Assembly (NCBI GenBank): GCA_032690845.1
Contig: CM064421.1
Location: forward strand, 36,570,963 to 36,634,962
Source: Eleusine coracana subsp. coracana
Taxonomy: Eukaryota > Streptophyta > Magnoliopsida > Poales > Poaceae
Reading direction: 5' to 3'
Length of the DNA: 64,000 bases
The notes under the pieces are model-generated. The model did not search any database and was not told the DNA's origin. It was given only the letters and a program-made list of their open reading frames with translations. The position numbers were made by a program, and so were the translations under genes. Shown in pieces: positions 1 through 10,327 of the stretch (its first letter is position 1; each line of letters begins with the position of its first letter).

Positions 1-243
1 ACTAAAAATATTCTTTCAAAAGCTTTTGTCCCCACCCATCAGCGATACGGCAATGCGCACGGCGACACGGCTCCTCCCTCCCGTGATCTACCCGGATCCG
101 TCACCCGTCCCGCACGCACCCCCTCCCACGACCACGAACCGCGGCAAGGCATCTCATCGGCGAACGGGAATATTTCGCGGCCGGGTTCCACCGGAATCTA
201 GGGTTTCGTTCCGGCGTCGTCTGCGCGCGCCCGGGCCTTCCCG

Positions 244-2628
244 ATGGGCCCGGCCGCTCAGCCGCCGGACGCCAGCGGCGGCGGGGAGCCGGAGGCGTGG
301 TACGGCAGCATCCAGTACCTCATCAACATCTCCGCCGTCGGTTCCGCCTTCTGCGTGCTGCTATTCCTCCTCGTCAAGCTCCGCTTCGATCACCGCCGCA
401 TCCCGGGGCCCTCCGCGCTCGCCGCCAAGCTCCTCGCCGTCTACCACGCCACCGCGCCGCAGATCGCGCTCCACTGCGGCGCCGACGCCGCCCAGTTCCT
501 CCTATTCGAGCGGGCCTCCTTTGTCGTCCTCGCCACCGTCGCCGCCGTGGCCGTCGTGGTGGCCCTGCCGCTCAACCTCCTCGCGGGTGACGCGGCAATC
601 GTCGACCAGTTCGCCGCCACGACCATCTCGCACATCCCCAAGTCGTCCCCGCTCCTATGGCTCCACCTCCTCCTCACTGCCGCGGTCGTCTCCATCGCAC
701 ATCTCGGCATGTCCCGCATGGAGGACGGGCTCCGTATCACCCGCTTCCGCGACGGCAACGGTAACCCGAGCGACCCCAACTCCAGCTCGGTCGCTGTCTT
801 CACCATAATGATCCAGGGTATCCCCAAGACGCTGGCAGCAGACAAGACCCCGCTCAAGGAGTATTTCGAGCACAAGTACCCTGGCAAGGTCTACCGTGTC
901 ATAGTGCCTTTTGATCTCTGCACGCTGCAGTATCTCGTTGAGGAGTTGGGGAAGGTCGGGAACAAGATTTCTTGGCTGGAGGCAAGGTTGGGCGCCCGTG
1001 ACCTGTTTGATGATTTTGCTCACGACGAAGCAGCACAGTCAGAAGAGCATTGGTTTGTGAAGAGATGCAAAGAGCTATGGGTGATGGCTGCCGAGAGGTT
1101 GGGGTTTACTGACGAAGAAAGGCTTAGGAAATTGCAGACCAAGAAACTTGTTCTTGGCAGCCGGTTGTCGGATTATAAGGAAGGGTGTGCGCCTGGTGCT
1201 GGCGTAGCTTTTGTAGTGTTCAAGGATGTGTACACAGCAAACAAGGCTGTTAGGGATTTCCGCATGGAGAGGAAGAAGACACCGATTGGAAGGTTTGTCC
1301 CGGTGATGGAGCTCCAACTTGAGAGAAGCCGATGGAATGTGGAGAGAGCACCACCAGCATCAGATATATACTGGAATCATCTAGGGCTCAGCAAGACATC
1401 GCAAGGGTTGCGGCGGATTGCAGTGAACACCTGTCTCATTTTAATGCTCTTGTTCTTCAGCTCACCCTTGGCAATCATCAGTGGGATGCAAAACGCAGCG
1501 CGGATCATCAATGTGGAGGCCATGGATCATGCGAAATCATGGCTTGTCTGGCTTGAAGGTTCAAGCTGGTTCTGGACCATAATCTTCCAGTTTCTTCCAA
1601 ATGTCCTCGTATTTGTGAGCATGTATATTATCATCCCGTCAGTATTGTCATACTTCTCCAAGTTTGAGTGCCATCTGACGGTATCAGGGGAGCAGAGGGC
1701 TGCATTGCTGAAGATGGTTTGCTTCTTCCTTGTCAATCTCATTTTGTTGCGTGCCCTGGTGGAGTCTTCACTTGAAAGTTGGATACTTAGCATGGGGCGA
1801 TGCTACTTGGATGGTCCAGATTGCAAGCAGATCGAGCATTACTTAAGCCCGTCATTTTTGTCAAGGTCTTCACTTTCTTCACTGGCTTTCTTGATCACAT
1901 GTACCTTTCTGGGAATATCTTTTGATCTGCTGGCTCCAATTCCTTGGATAAAGCATATAATGAAGAAATTTAGAAAGAATGATATGGTCCAATTGGTTCC
2001 GGAAGAAAATGAAGACTACCAAATGCTGTTGAATGGTGATGAGAATAATAATTTGGCAGCACCCCTAATGACTGAGAGAGAAGACAGTGGTTTTCTGAAT
2101 GGTATTGAGGGGCATGATCTTTCCTTGTACCCAATAAACAGGAGCTTCCACATGCCAAAACAGAAGTTTGACTTTGCACAATACTATGCTTTTGATCTGA
2201 CAATATTTGCACTCACAATGATCTACTCTCTGTTTGCTCCTCTCGTGGTTCCTGTGGGTGCAGCATACTTTGGGTACCGGTACCTTGTGGACAAGTACAA
2301 TTTCTTGTTTGTATACAGAGTTAGAGGATTTCCTGCAGGCAATGATGGGAAGCTAATGGACAGAGTGCTGTGCATCATGCAATTCTGTGTGATCTTCTTC
2401 CTTGCTGCAATGTTGCTCTTCTTTGCTGTTCAGGGTGATTCCTTGAAGCTACAGGCTATATGTACTCTTGGGATGTTAGTGTTCTATAAGCTGCTTCCTT
2501 CTAGAAGTGATCGATTCCAGCCATCGTTGTTAGAAGGAATGCAGACAGTTAATAGTTTTGTAGATGGTCCTACGGATTATGAAGTTTTTTCACAGCCTGA
2601 TCTTGATTGGAATCTGTATCAATCATGA
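244..2628 (+). CDS. OSCA/CSC1-type hyperosmolality-gated channel (OSCA4-like)
   Basis: Single uninterrupted ORF of 794 codons starting at ATG 244. It encodes a multi-pass membrane protein of the OSCA/TMEM63 (DUF221, RSN1_7TM) family, calcium-permeable channels opened by membrane tension or hyperosmotic stress. Hydrophobic N-terminal segments lie near residues 25-45, 95-115 and 135-155. A cytosolic domain follows at about 180-390, including the stretch AFVVFKDVYTANKAV, which looks like the RRM-like fold of the family. The C-terminal pore domain with several membrane segments runs from about 395 to 760, and the tail is hydrophilic. Most plant OSCA genes have many introns, whereas the OSCA4.1 clade is known to be intronless, so the single exon and the divergent sequence point to that clade. 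The family call is firm; the clade is an inference. A GC-rich leader precedes the start. Confidence 0.9.
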   Translation: MGPAAQPPDASGGGEPEAWYGSIQYLINISAVGSAFCVLLFLLVKLRFDHRRIPGPSALAAKLLAVYHATAPQIALHCGADAAQFLLFERASFVVLATVAAVAVVVALPLNLLAGDAAIVDQFAATTISHIPKSSPLLWLHLLLTAAVVSIAHLGMSRMEDGLRITRFRDGNGNPSDPNSSSVAVFTIMIQGIPKTLAADKTPLKEYFEHKYPGKVYRVIVPFDLCTLQYLVEELGKVGNKISWLEARLGARDLFDDFAHDEAAQSEEHWFVKRCKELWVMAAERLGFTDEERLRKLQTKKLVLGSRLSDYKEGCAPGAGVAFVVFKDVYTANKAVRDFRMERKKTPIGRFVPVMELQLERSRWNVERAPPASDIYWNHLGLSKTSQGLRRIAVNTCLILMLLFFSSPLAIISGMQNAARIINVEAMDHAKSWLVWLEGSSWFWTIIFQFLPNVLVFVSMYIIIPSVLSYFSKFECHLTVSGEQRAALLKMVCFFLVNLILLRALVESSLESWILSMGRCYLDGPDCKQIEHYLSPSFLSRSSLSSLAFLITCTFLGISFDLLAPIPWIKHIMKKFRKNDMVQLVPEENEDYQMLLNGDENNNLAAPLMTEREDSGFLNGIEGHDLSLYPINRSFHMPKQKFDFAQYYAFDLTIFALTMIYSLFAPLVVPVGAAYFGYRYLVDKYNFLFVYRVRGFPAGNDGKLMDRVLCIMQFCVIFFLAAMLLFFAVQGDSLKLQAICTLGMLVFYKLLPSRSDRFQPSLLEGMQTVNSFVDGPTDYEVFSQPDLDWNLYQS

Positions 2629-4050
2629 AGGAAAAATCTAGGCCAACACACACTTTTGTTTGATTACAATGACATCTGTTATCAGTTGAGGTCCCCAATG
2701 TACCACTCAACTGCTCCATCTTTCTGTGTACAGTTATGTAGATTAACTCTTTGTTATTTAGATGCATTTGTTTTGTCAGAAATGACATGCACATACACTT
2801 AGATCATGAACCAGGCCTATTGAAAATTCCATGCGAAGAAAATACTTTTGAAGTTACATGATGCAATCACTTTATTCAAGTTTCCTATGATACAAGGACC
2901 TATAACTATAGATATGTTATATGACCATGTCATTTTTACGCTCCTTGACTTCTGTATGTTTGATTAATGATGGCACATGGAAGAGGAACTCATAATTTTG
3001 GACTTTCAGAACTTCTTGCTATTTAAAACTATTCTACGTATATGTGTAAACTGTGTGCATGTTTTTTGAAATCCTATAATCAGATTTTACAATCATTTTA
3101 GGTAAGGAAACATTATGGTAAGTACGAGCCCTGTTCATTTTCCCATTTGGTAATGTGACGTGTATACAGTGAGCACACCGTTTTCCCAAGTTTTGTGCTG
3201 CATATGTGCTTCCTGCTACTGTGGATATGCTGCACTACTTTCACTGATGCTTACAGGCGCTGATTACGATAATTAATTGATTCTTTTTATATCTCACGAA
3301 TGGAGTCAATTTTGGATTTGAATTTTGTGTAATCATAACATGTCACATGTCCTAATTTGTGGCTGGTTATTTTTTCATGAGTTTTGAGAACTCTTGGATG
3401 TGATTTTATAGAAAAATTTCAGGTTTCAGCTTCTAGCCCATTTTGTAATGCAGTTCAGCAAATTGCTCGTATGTGACCTGCAATCATGCTAGAGATCAAA
3501 AGATGATATGGAACTGAATGTGGCGTTGGTACTTGGTAGCTATAGTAATCAGTTCTTCGTTTCAGTTTACAGTAACGGCATCTCTTCATGTGCCACAGTT
3601 TTTAGCAACGGGCCCAGCTGGCGGCAACTAACCACCGTCCGAGCATTTGTTCCATCCGCTACAAGTGATATCAGCTGTGATAATCATTTTCGGTAAAAAA
3701 AAACTATGCTAATCAGTTGAATCTGATATATGAAGCTGTCTTATACATCATCTGAAAGTTGCGGAAGGAAAAAAAGAAGAAGAAGAAGAAGAAGAGACGC
3801 GCTAGTGTAAACGGAATCTTTCGTTCTGTTTTTTCTTTTTTTGAACTGCTGTTTTTTGTTGTGATGAGAAAGTGTAGGAAAGGAAGGAATCCACGGCACG
3901 CGGGCTACGGATCTAGGAGCGTGGCGCAATGTGGGCCGTCGTGGGCCAGCACAACAAGAACCCCGCGACCCGCGTGCGGTGCCGGTGCGGGAGGCGGCGT
4001 GAGATTCCAAACCTAGGAGGACTCTTTCTTCGCACGAACCCAGCGCCGCT
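2629..4050. other. Intergenic: OSCA 3' UTR, then AT-rich spacer and a (GAA)n tract
   Basis: AT-rich non-coding sequence between the OSCA-type gene and the porin gene. The first few hundred bases are probably the OSCA 3' UTR. A purine tract of AAG/GAA triplets lies at about 3773-3796. GC content rises sharply from about 3890, marking the porin promoter and leader. I see no coding potential. Confidence 0.5.
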
Positions 4051-4677
4051 TGTCCCCTCCTCTCTGCTCCTCCCTCCTCGGCTGCCCGCTCCTCGCCCCG
4101 CCGCCGCCGCTCCTCGCCGGGGTCTGGTGGCGCGGTGAATCATCCGAGTTGCACAGCAGGCACGTCTAGCAGCGGCTCGGTCTCGTGTAGCCAGCGCACG
4201 ACGGCGAGAACGTGGCACAATCCTGCCACCTTGGTTCGGGTTGGCCCTCCTCGTCCAGCTTCGACGGTGAAAACGAAGGTGAGTTCTGAGCTCTCCTTCC
4301 CGATTCTCTAATCCTCCTCCTGTAGTTGACATTTAGGCTGGACGTAGCTGGGACGGGTCGATCCCTGCTCGGGGGGTGTCGTCGGGGGCGGGGAGATTTC
4401 ATCCCGATCGGGGATGGGGATGGGTACTTCGACCTGTTCCTGGAGCGGTAGGCCTTCGAAACAACTCCAGCCGCAGGCAGAGACGCAACCAATGCGGCGT
4501 AGCTGTGTTTGATGACTTGGGGGCCGGAGCTCTCAGAGGAGATCTCTCCGTTGGCTTTACATAGGCGGCAGCCCTATCTCGCCCTATTGGCCGGTCGGCT
4601 TCTGATGTTGCGAGTACTGAATAGCCGTTGTGTATTTTCCTCCCAGGTAGTACACCGGATTGCCAGGTTTGGGACAG
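4050..4677 (+). promoter_or_regulatory. Probable 5' leader of the porin gene with a leader intron
   Basis: GC-rich sequence just upstream of the porin start. A good donor (GAAG|GTGAGT) lies near 4279-4280 and an acceptor (CTCCCAG|GT) near 4647, so the leader is probably spliced with an intron of about 370 bases. Within that intron, roughly 4286-4490, is a segment with a related inverted copy near 46.84-47.04 kb. Leader introns are common in plant porin genes. Without transcripts, the limits are approximate. Confidence 0.4.
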
Positions 4678-7522
4678 ATGGCCAAAGGTCCTATTCCGTT
4701 CGGCAGCATCGGGAAGAGAGCAAAAGGCAAGCACCTTCCTCTAAAACGACTATGCAATGCTTGTTTTCTGTCACAGATTATTGTGCTGTTCATGCCATTT
4801 GCATTAAATTCAGTTTCTGTTGTGGTGGATGTAATAATTCTATATCTGCATGAGAATCATGGGTCACTTTAGAAAATAAAGTATACTTGAATGGCTTTGC
4901 TGGATGCCCACACGAGTATCAATGCTGATTGTGGATGTCTAATAATAACACAAGAACTTTAGAATTCAATCATTGCATTAATTCGCTTTTGATTTTTAGA
5001 TTTGTAGATAACCCTCATTATTGCCAGTATGATCTGCTTGGAGCCTTAGACAGCTCAGTTGTGTGTGAGTCCTATAGATCACTGCACATTCTATAGGATG
5101 TTATACTAACTATATACACCCCCAGACTTGTCTATTGTACTATCTCCATCATTTCATAATAATCTGTAACAGTTACATTAGCATCCTTTTATTTTTGTGG
5201 TTTGTCAAGCATTTATATTTTTTTGCTTTGTTTTGTGTGCTAGCAAACCTAATATGTTAAGTAGCATCCAGTAACAAATATCTGTATTGCACTATTTATA
5301 GATCTTTTGTACAAGGACTACAACTTTGACCAAAAGGTTTCTGTGTCAACATCAAATGACTCTGGTCTGGTGAGACCTTCACTCTTCTACATGTCATTTA
5401 GTTCCTTCCATAATACTCTGAATTTTTATGCTCATAACCAGTGTTTCTGTCATAGGGTCTCACGGCCACCGGTGTGAAGATAAATGAAGACTTTATTGGT
5501 GATATACGAGCACAGCATAAAAGTGGTAGAACCACTGTTGATGTCATAATTGATAGTGATTCTGAAGTACGCCCTTGCAAACTTTGTTTAGTTTCGTCCA
5601 TTTTAATTTTCTTTGCAGAGCCTGACATTACACTATAAAGTTATTTATCTTCTGGATCAGGGCTATTAATTTTGGCTCTGCTGTCACTATACATGTTGCA
5701 TAAAATTTGAAATCATTAGTAAATCTTGGCATCAGGAAATATTATTAGCTCATTAGTAGTTGTGATACTAGCAGAAAGCAGACAACACTATTAATTTTTG
5801 CAGGTAGGATATATCTTTCAGTTGAACTAGTAAACAACTGAATGTATTGGTGACAGTACAGAATATATACATTACTAGCCTATGTTTCAAAACGGATTGT
5901 CTTTACAGTTTTATGCTAAGAACATTTTATACTTAGCCCATATGATAGGGATGAATGTATTGGTGCAATGCTATTACTTTGTTGCAGCTTAGTTTATAGC
6001 TTTTAATTTAGCTACTAATAGTAATCAACTTATCATTCAAAATTGACTTAAAATGACTAAGAATGTGAGTTTTAGGCAGATGCAAGTTGCTATATTATTT
6101 CTAGTGATGAAATTGTAACACATACATCTTTCCATGGTATATCCATTTTTGCTTTGGTCATTTCCTTTCTTCGATATACCAGCACTGGACATCATTTTTA
6201 TTTCTTACAATCTTGCTGGGGTCCTCCCTTTTGCAGGTGTCAGCCACTGTCACTGTTGATGAAGCACTCTCTGGTTTGAAGACTTCACTCAACTTCAGGG
6301 TTCCTGATCACAAGTCAGGGAAGGTTAGTATGTCTTGGTGTACGAGAAGCATCAGATTTACTGAAAGTTGGAAACCCACAGTGAATGCATATTTGACTCT
6401 CCATACTTTGCTTTGATCATCTTAATGGTTGAGTCCCCCAGTTTTTACTGTGGAGCCAATGTTTTTTATGTTTGCAACTTTCAATTTGACAGCTTGATCT
6501 GCAATACATTCATAATCGTTTTGCACTGAGTTCTACAATTGGTCTGGCATCAACACCTTTGGTTGAGCTGGCTGCAACTACCGGCACAAATGAACTCAGT
6601 GTTGGCGCAGAAGTTGGTTTTGACAGTGCTTCTGCTTCTGTTACCAAGTACAACTCAGGAATTGTGTACAACAAGTCGGATTTCTCTGCTTCCTTGCTAC
6701 TGTAAGTTTTGCAAGTTTTCTTTTATTGTTTGTGTATACATACTATACACAACTATGCTGTAGGCAGTAGTTACACATTTGATGCCCATGTAAAACTAAA
6801 AAGTGTATCCATATGCTTATACTCCCTCATACTCAATATAGTGGGCGTTCTAGGAAATAAACAGCTTTCGAAATAGCAGGCGTCCTGCCATACCCCTCCG
6901 CTCGGCTGTTCCCGAGGCAAAAAGAAAATCAACAACAGGCGAATGGTGGACTCGAACCTGTGACCTGGTGCATTGAAGTTGGATGCGCTGGCCACTCCAG
7001 AGGGGAGAGAGATTTATTATGAAGCGGCTCCACGCTGTATTAATAGAGGCATGAGTGGAAGATTAGACTCAATTTAATTGTTCCTTGGTATTATAAATCA
7101 TGTCCTAAACGCCCTCTAAACTGAGTATGGAGGGAGTATTCATTTTGCTCTATTTCATATCTGTGCATCAGTTTCAATTGCTGCACCTAAAATATTTCCA
7201 CATTTTGGTGCGCAGGGCTGATAAAGGGGAGACTTTAAAGGCGTCATATATTCACGTGTTCAATCCAACCAGTGGAGCTACAGTGGCAGCTGAGGTAACA
7301 CACAAGATGAAAACAAAGGAGAATTATTTCACCATTGGGAGCTCCCATGCACTTGATTCTTCAACATTGCTGAAGACCAGGTTCAGCAACACTGGGAAAG
7401 TCGGATTACTCTGTCAGCATGAGTGGAGGCCTAAGTCCCTTTTGACTCTTTCTGCTGAGTACGACCCGAAGGTTGTACGTTCGCCATCAAGATTCGGTGT
7501 GGCCATGTCGCTCAAGCCCTGA
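4678..7522 (+). CDS. Mitochondrial outer-membrane porin (VDAC), 6 coding exons
   Basis: Exons 4678-4726, 5302-5369, 5456-5566, 6237-6323, 6493-6701 and 7216-7522 join in phase to 276 residues, the usual plant VDAC length. The product is the beta-barrel channel that passes ATP, ADP and other metabolites across the mitochondrial outer membrane. The start MAKGPIPFGSIGKRAKDLLY matches the N-terminal helix of plant porins. GLK near residue 95, VPDHKSGK, and the C-terminal QHEWRPKS and final KP are also family features. The first coding intron begins with GC (AAAAG|GCAAGC), a GC-AG intron; no GT donor fits the required phase. The last intron contains a MITE. The family is certain, the paralogue number is not assigned. 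Confidence 0.93.
6822..7136. mobile_element. Stowaway-like MITE (TA target duplication) in VDAC intron 5
   Basis: Terminal inverted repeats of about 34 bases with a few mismatches: the left end CTCCCTCATACTCAATATAG matches the reverse complement of the right end, CTCCCTCCATACTCAGTTTA. TA dinucleotides flank it at 6820-6821 and 7137-7138. CTCCCTC termini and TA duplication are typical of Tc1/mariner-derived Stowaway MITEs in grasses. At 315 bases it has no transposase. Its centre contains a tRNA-like segment on the minus strand, listed separately. Confidence 0.8.
6936..7003 (-). repeat. tRNA-like (SINE-like) segment with A- and B-box motifs inside the MITE
   Basis: On the minus strand the sequence GGAGTGGCCAGCGCATCC resembles a tRNA D-arm (A box). 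About 30 bases further on, GGTTCGAGTCC matches the RNA polymerase III B-box consensus GGTTCGANNCC. The stem pairing I could check does not make a complete cloverleaf, so it is not a functional tRNA gene. It may be a tRNA-derived SINE head nested in, or captured by, the surrounding MITE. Confidence 0.4.
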
Positions 7523-8401
7523 TGAGTTGAATCATCTCCTGTACAACATTACAACTGTTGCATACTGTCTCCAAGAACATATGCGTTGGAGCAATACCTA
7601 GAAAAACTCTCCCAATTTCAGCCGTTTTGGTAAAATCCTGGCCCAAGGAATACTGTCTCGGAGTTGGACTCTCTTGTGGAGTGGTTCCATCGGAACCAAC
7701 TCCACACCGGGAATTGAAAATACAGAGGTTTGTATTAGCACAGAAGCTTGGCTCTTTTCTGTTTGTTCCCTGTTATTAGGCCACTAGGCACATAATGATT
7801 TTGGAGGCAACTCCATGCCTAAAGGCTTGACCATGACCATGATGATAGTTGACAAATTTTGATGATAAGGGATGTGCACTCTAGTTACAGGGTGAATGCC
7901 TGATATCTTCCTGATTCGTGGAATTGATTTTTTTGGATGAAATTGGTGTGTTTGTTGATTCTTGTGAAATTCATGTGTGTGTCTCATGCCGGGCCTGTCG
8001 TTTTATTGCTGAACGTCCTCCAGAAAGTACCTTTGAGTTCTTTTGATAAGAGTTGAATGCGACTAGACTCGAGATCAGCCGATGGAAGCTTATCGGCACT
8101 TGGGGCGGAGGGCCGCGCTGCGTGTCCTCCACGGTGCAAAGGTTCTCGTGACAGCATCCAGTCCATTGTCCTTGCACGCTGTCGCGGCACTGGTCCCTGC
8201 ACGCTGGTCGGACGCGCGTGTGCTCGCCTCGCTTCACTTGGCCCGGCTGTCTCCACGCCACGCTCCCGCATCCCTTTTTCTCCTCGTCTTGCCGCCACCT
8301 CCTGCTCTATCCCTCTGTTTCCTCTCAGCGTCCTGCTACCGCCAAGTCACATAAGAAGAAGGTCGAGTGAGTAGTGGGTGGCCAGTGAGTGAGCGAGACG
8401 G
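7523..8401. other. Intergenic: porin 3' UTR and GC-rich leader of the next gene
   Basis: About 500 bases of mixed-composition sequence, probably including the porin 3' UTR, followed by GC-rich sequence from about 8090 that is probably promoter and 5' UTR of the downstream DUF4079-like gene. Open frames here have no recognisable domain and overlap one another on both strands. I see no element or RNA gene. Confidence 0.4.
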
Positions 8402-9726
8402 ATGGGCGCCATATCCACGGCGACAATGGCGAGCTATGTTCTCCTCCGGCCACGCGCGTCCCTCCGCCGCGCGCTCCCACCGCCACCGCCTGCTCCTAGC
8501 CGCCTGGCGTCACCATCATCCTCATCCCCGCTTCCTCAACAGAAGCATGGCCTTTCGTTGAGAAACGACGGGGAGCGGAGGCAGCCGGCTCCCGTGACGC
8601 GGCTCTACTCGCTGGCACCGTACCCTCTCCTCCTCGCCGCGCTGCTGCCTGGAGGTATAGAGGCCTCGTCCACTTTGGTGTGTCATCTCTAGACTACACG
8701 CTCGATGCTAATGACTTTGCTCTTTTGCTGGCGTATTTTCTGAACAGCTGAGCCTGTGACTGCCGTGTTCGCGCCGTTCGTGGAGCTGGTGAAGACGTGG
8801 GACCTCCCCGGCTGGCTCGTGCACTGGGGCCACCCCGGCAACATGGTACGGCTCCACCGCTGCATTTGTTCACACAACTTGTGTTCCTCCGTTCCGAATA
8901 TGAGAATCAGTATAAAACTATAGTACCCTTTGAATTCTGAATTTACTGTTCAACGCTGAGCTGATGCTGATTTGGTTGTTTCTATCTGATGCTATTAGTT
9001 TAACTTCGTGCCATCTCTTTTCAGGCTGTGGTGCTCTTTGCAATGGGTGGATACGGTTCATACCTGGGCTTCAGGATCAAACTATCAGATGATCCCGTAA
9101 GTAGCATGAACCCATGTGTCAGGACCATTTATAATAGAAAATGTATCTTCTCTGCCTATGAACTCTGCATACCTACGAGAACGCTAGTAAAATGGCCAAA
9201 TGACACTTGCTTGCAGGAAGAGAAGGCCAAGGCCAAAGATCTCCACCCAAAGCTCCTTGCCGGCATGTTCTTCTTCTTTGCTCTCGGCGCGACTGGTGGG
9301 ATTACCGCCCTTCTTACCTCTGACAAACCAATCTTTGAAAGGTACTGCTCTCAGATCTCGGAGCTCAAATACTGTTCTTTTGTGTGCAAATCTAAAGGTC
9401 TCCTCCTGATTTTTATCAATGGATTCGCAGTCCCCATGCAGTAACCGGAGTCATTGGCCTTGCACTTTTGACCATTCAGGCTATTCTGCCAAAATTGTTT
9501 GAGGTAACTTGACAAGATATATGAAACGAGCAAACTGATTCTATACTTTGTTTGGTAAATTATAGATTCCTCTGTTGACTTCGCATCGACAGCACGAGTG
9601 ACTTTTTTTTTTTAATGCCAGGAGAACCCAGGGCTTAGGACTACGCATGGTCTACTCGGCAGTGGCATTATGACTCTATTTCTGATCCATGCAGCACTCG
9701 GCCTGCAACTTGGGCTCAGTTTCTAA
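8402..9726 (+). CDS. DUF4079-like plastid membrane protein, 6 exons
   Basis: Exons 8402-8654, 8748-8845, 9025-9096, 9217-9341, 9431-9503 and 9622-9726 join in phase to 241 residues. The first 65 or so residues are rich in Ala, Ser, Pro and Arg with few acidic residues, like a chloroplast transit peptide. Four hydrophobic spans follow: near LAPYPLLLAALLPGG, near VVLFAMGGYGSYLGF, GMFFFFALGATGGITALL, and ITGV/LIHAALGLQLGL-type segments at the end. Conserved-looking motifs are LHPKL, SPHAVTGVIGL and RTTHGLLGSG. I associate this layout with DUF4079 membrane proteins shared by cyanobacteria and plastids, whose molecular function is not known to me. The gene structure is well supported and the family name less so. 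Confidence 0.72.
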
Positions 9727-10327
9727 CTTTCGGCTAGAAATATCTTGGGTTTTGCTTCTTTCTGATAGTTTTCAGAGATTTTACTTACTCCCAGTATTAT
9801 CACATGAAACATCCATTTATAATCAGAATAATGCGAGAGAAAGCAAATTGTTCTCCTTGTCTCTGTTAGCAAGTGCAGTTAATTGCGCTTGCATATTACT
9901 GTAAAGATGTGTTTACTCAAACAAAGGAGAAAATGAAGATAGAAAAGAACCGCATCACGTTGCATGCCCAAATAGCAGAAGGCATTACGCTCTTGTCATA
10001 TCCAAGTAACTTTAGCCTTGCATCATTCTGGACATCACACAATTGGGCTCTTGTCTGTCAATTGGACATCTTACACATGTCTTAACAGTTGCAGTTAATG
10101 TTAGGATACATGCCAATGCAAACTTAAAAAAGAAAATAAGTGATGCTTATTCACGACCATAAACCACCTACAAAACATAGCAGGTGAGAGTTTATCATTA
10201 GCCTGCAACTATTGTTATACCCATAGATAAGTAGTCCTATTCCAGTTCCTCCAGCCAGGAGGCACTATAAAGAAGAATGGCATCACCAACATAATGGCGA
10301 AGCTCATGGATTCCTCTAAGGCAGCAA
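9727..10327. other. Convergent intergenic region
   Basis: Non-coding sequence between two genes that point toward each other. It must contain both 3' UTRs and polyadenylation regions. It is AT-rich with scattered AATAA-like signals, and I see no repeat structure or convincing open frame. Confidence 0.4.

Noticed and set aside
6936..7003. Possible functional tRNA gene on the minus strand
   Set aside because: A- and B-box motifs are present but the acceptor and anticodon stems do not pair into a full cloverleaf by eye, and it lies inside a MITE. Treated as a SINE-like segment.
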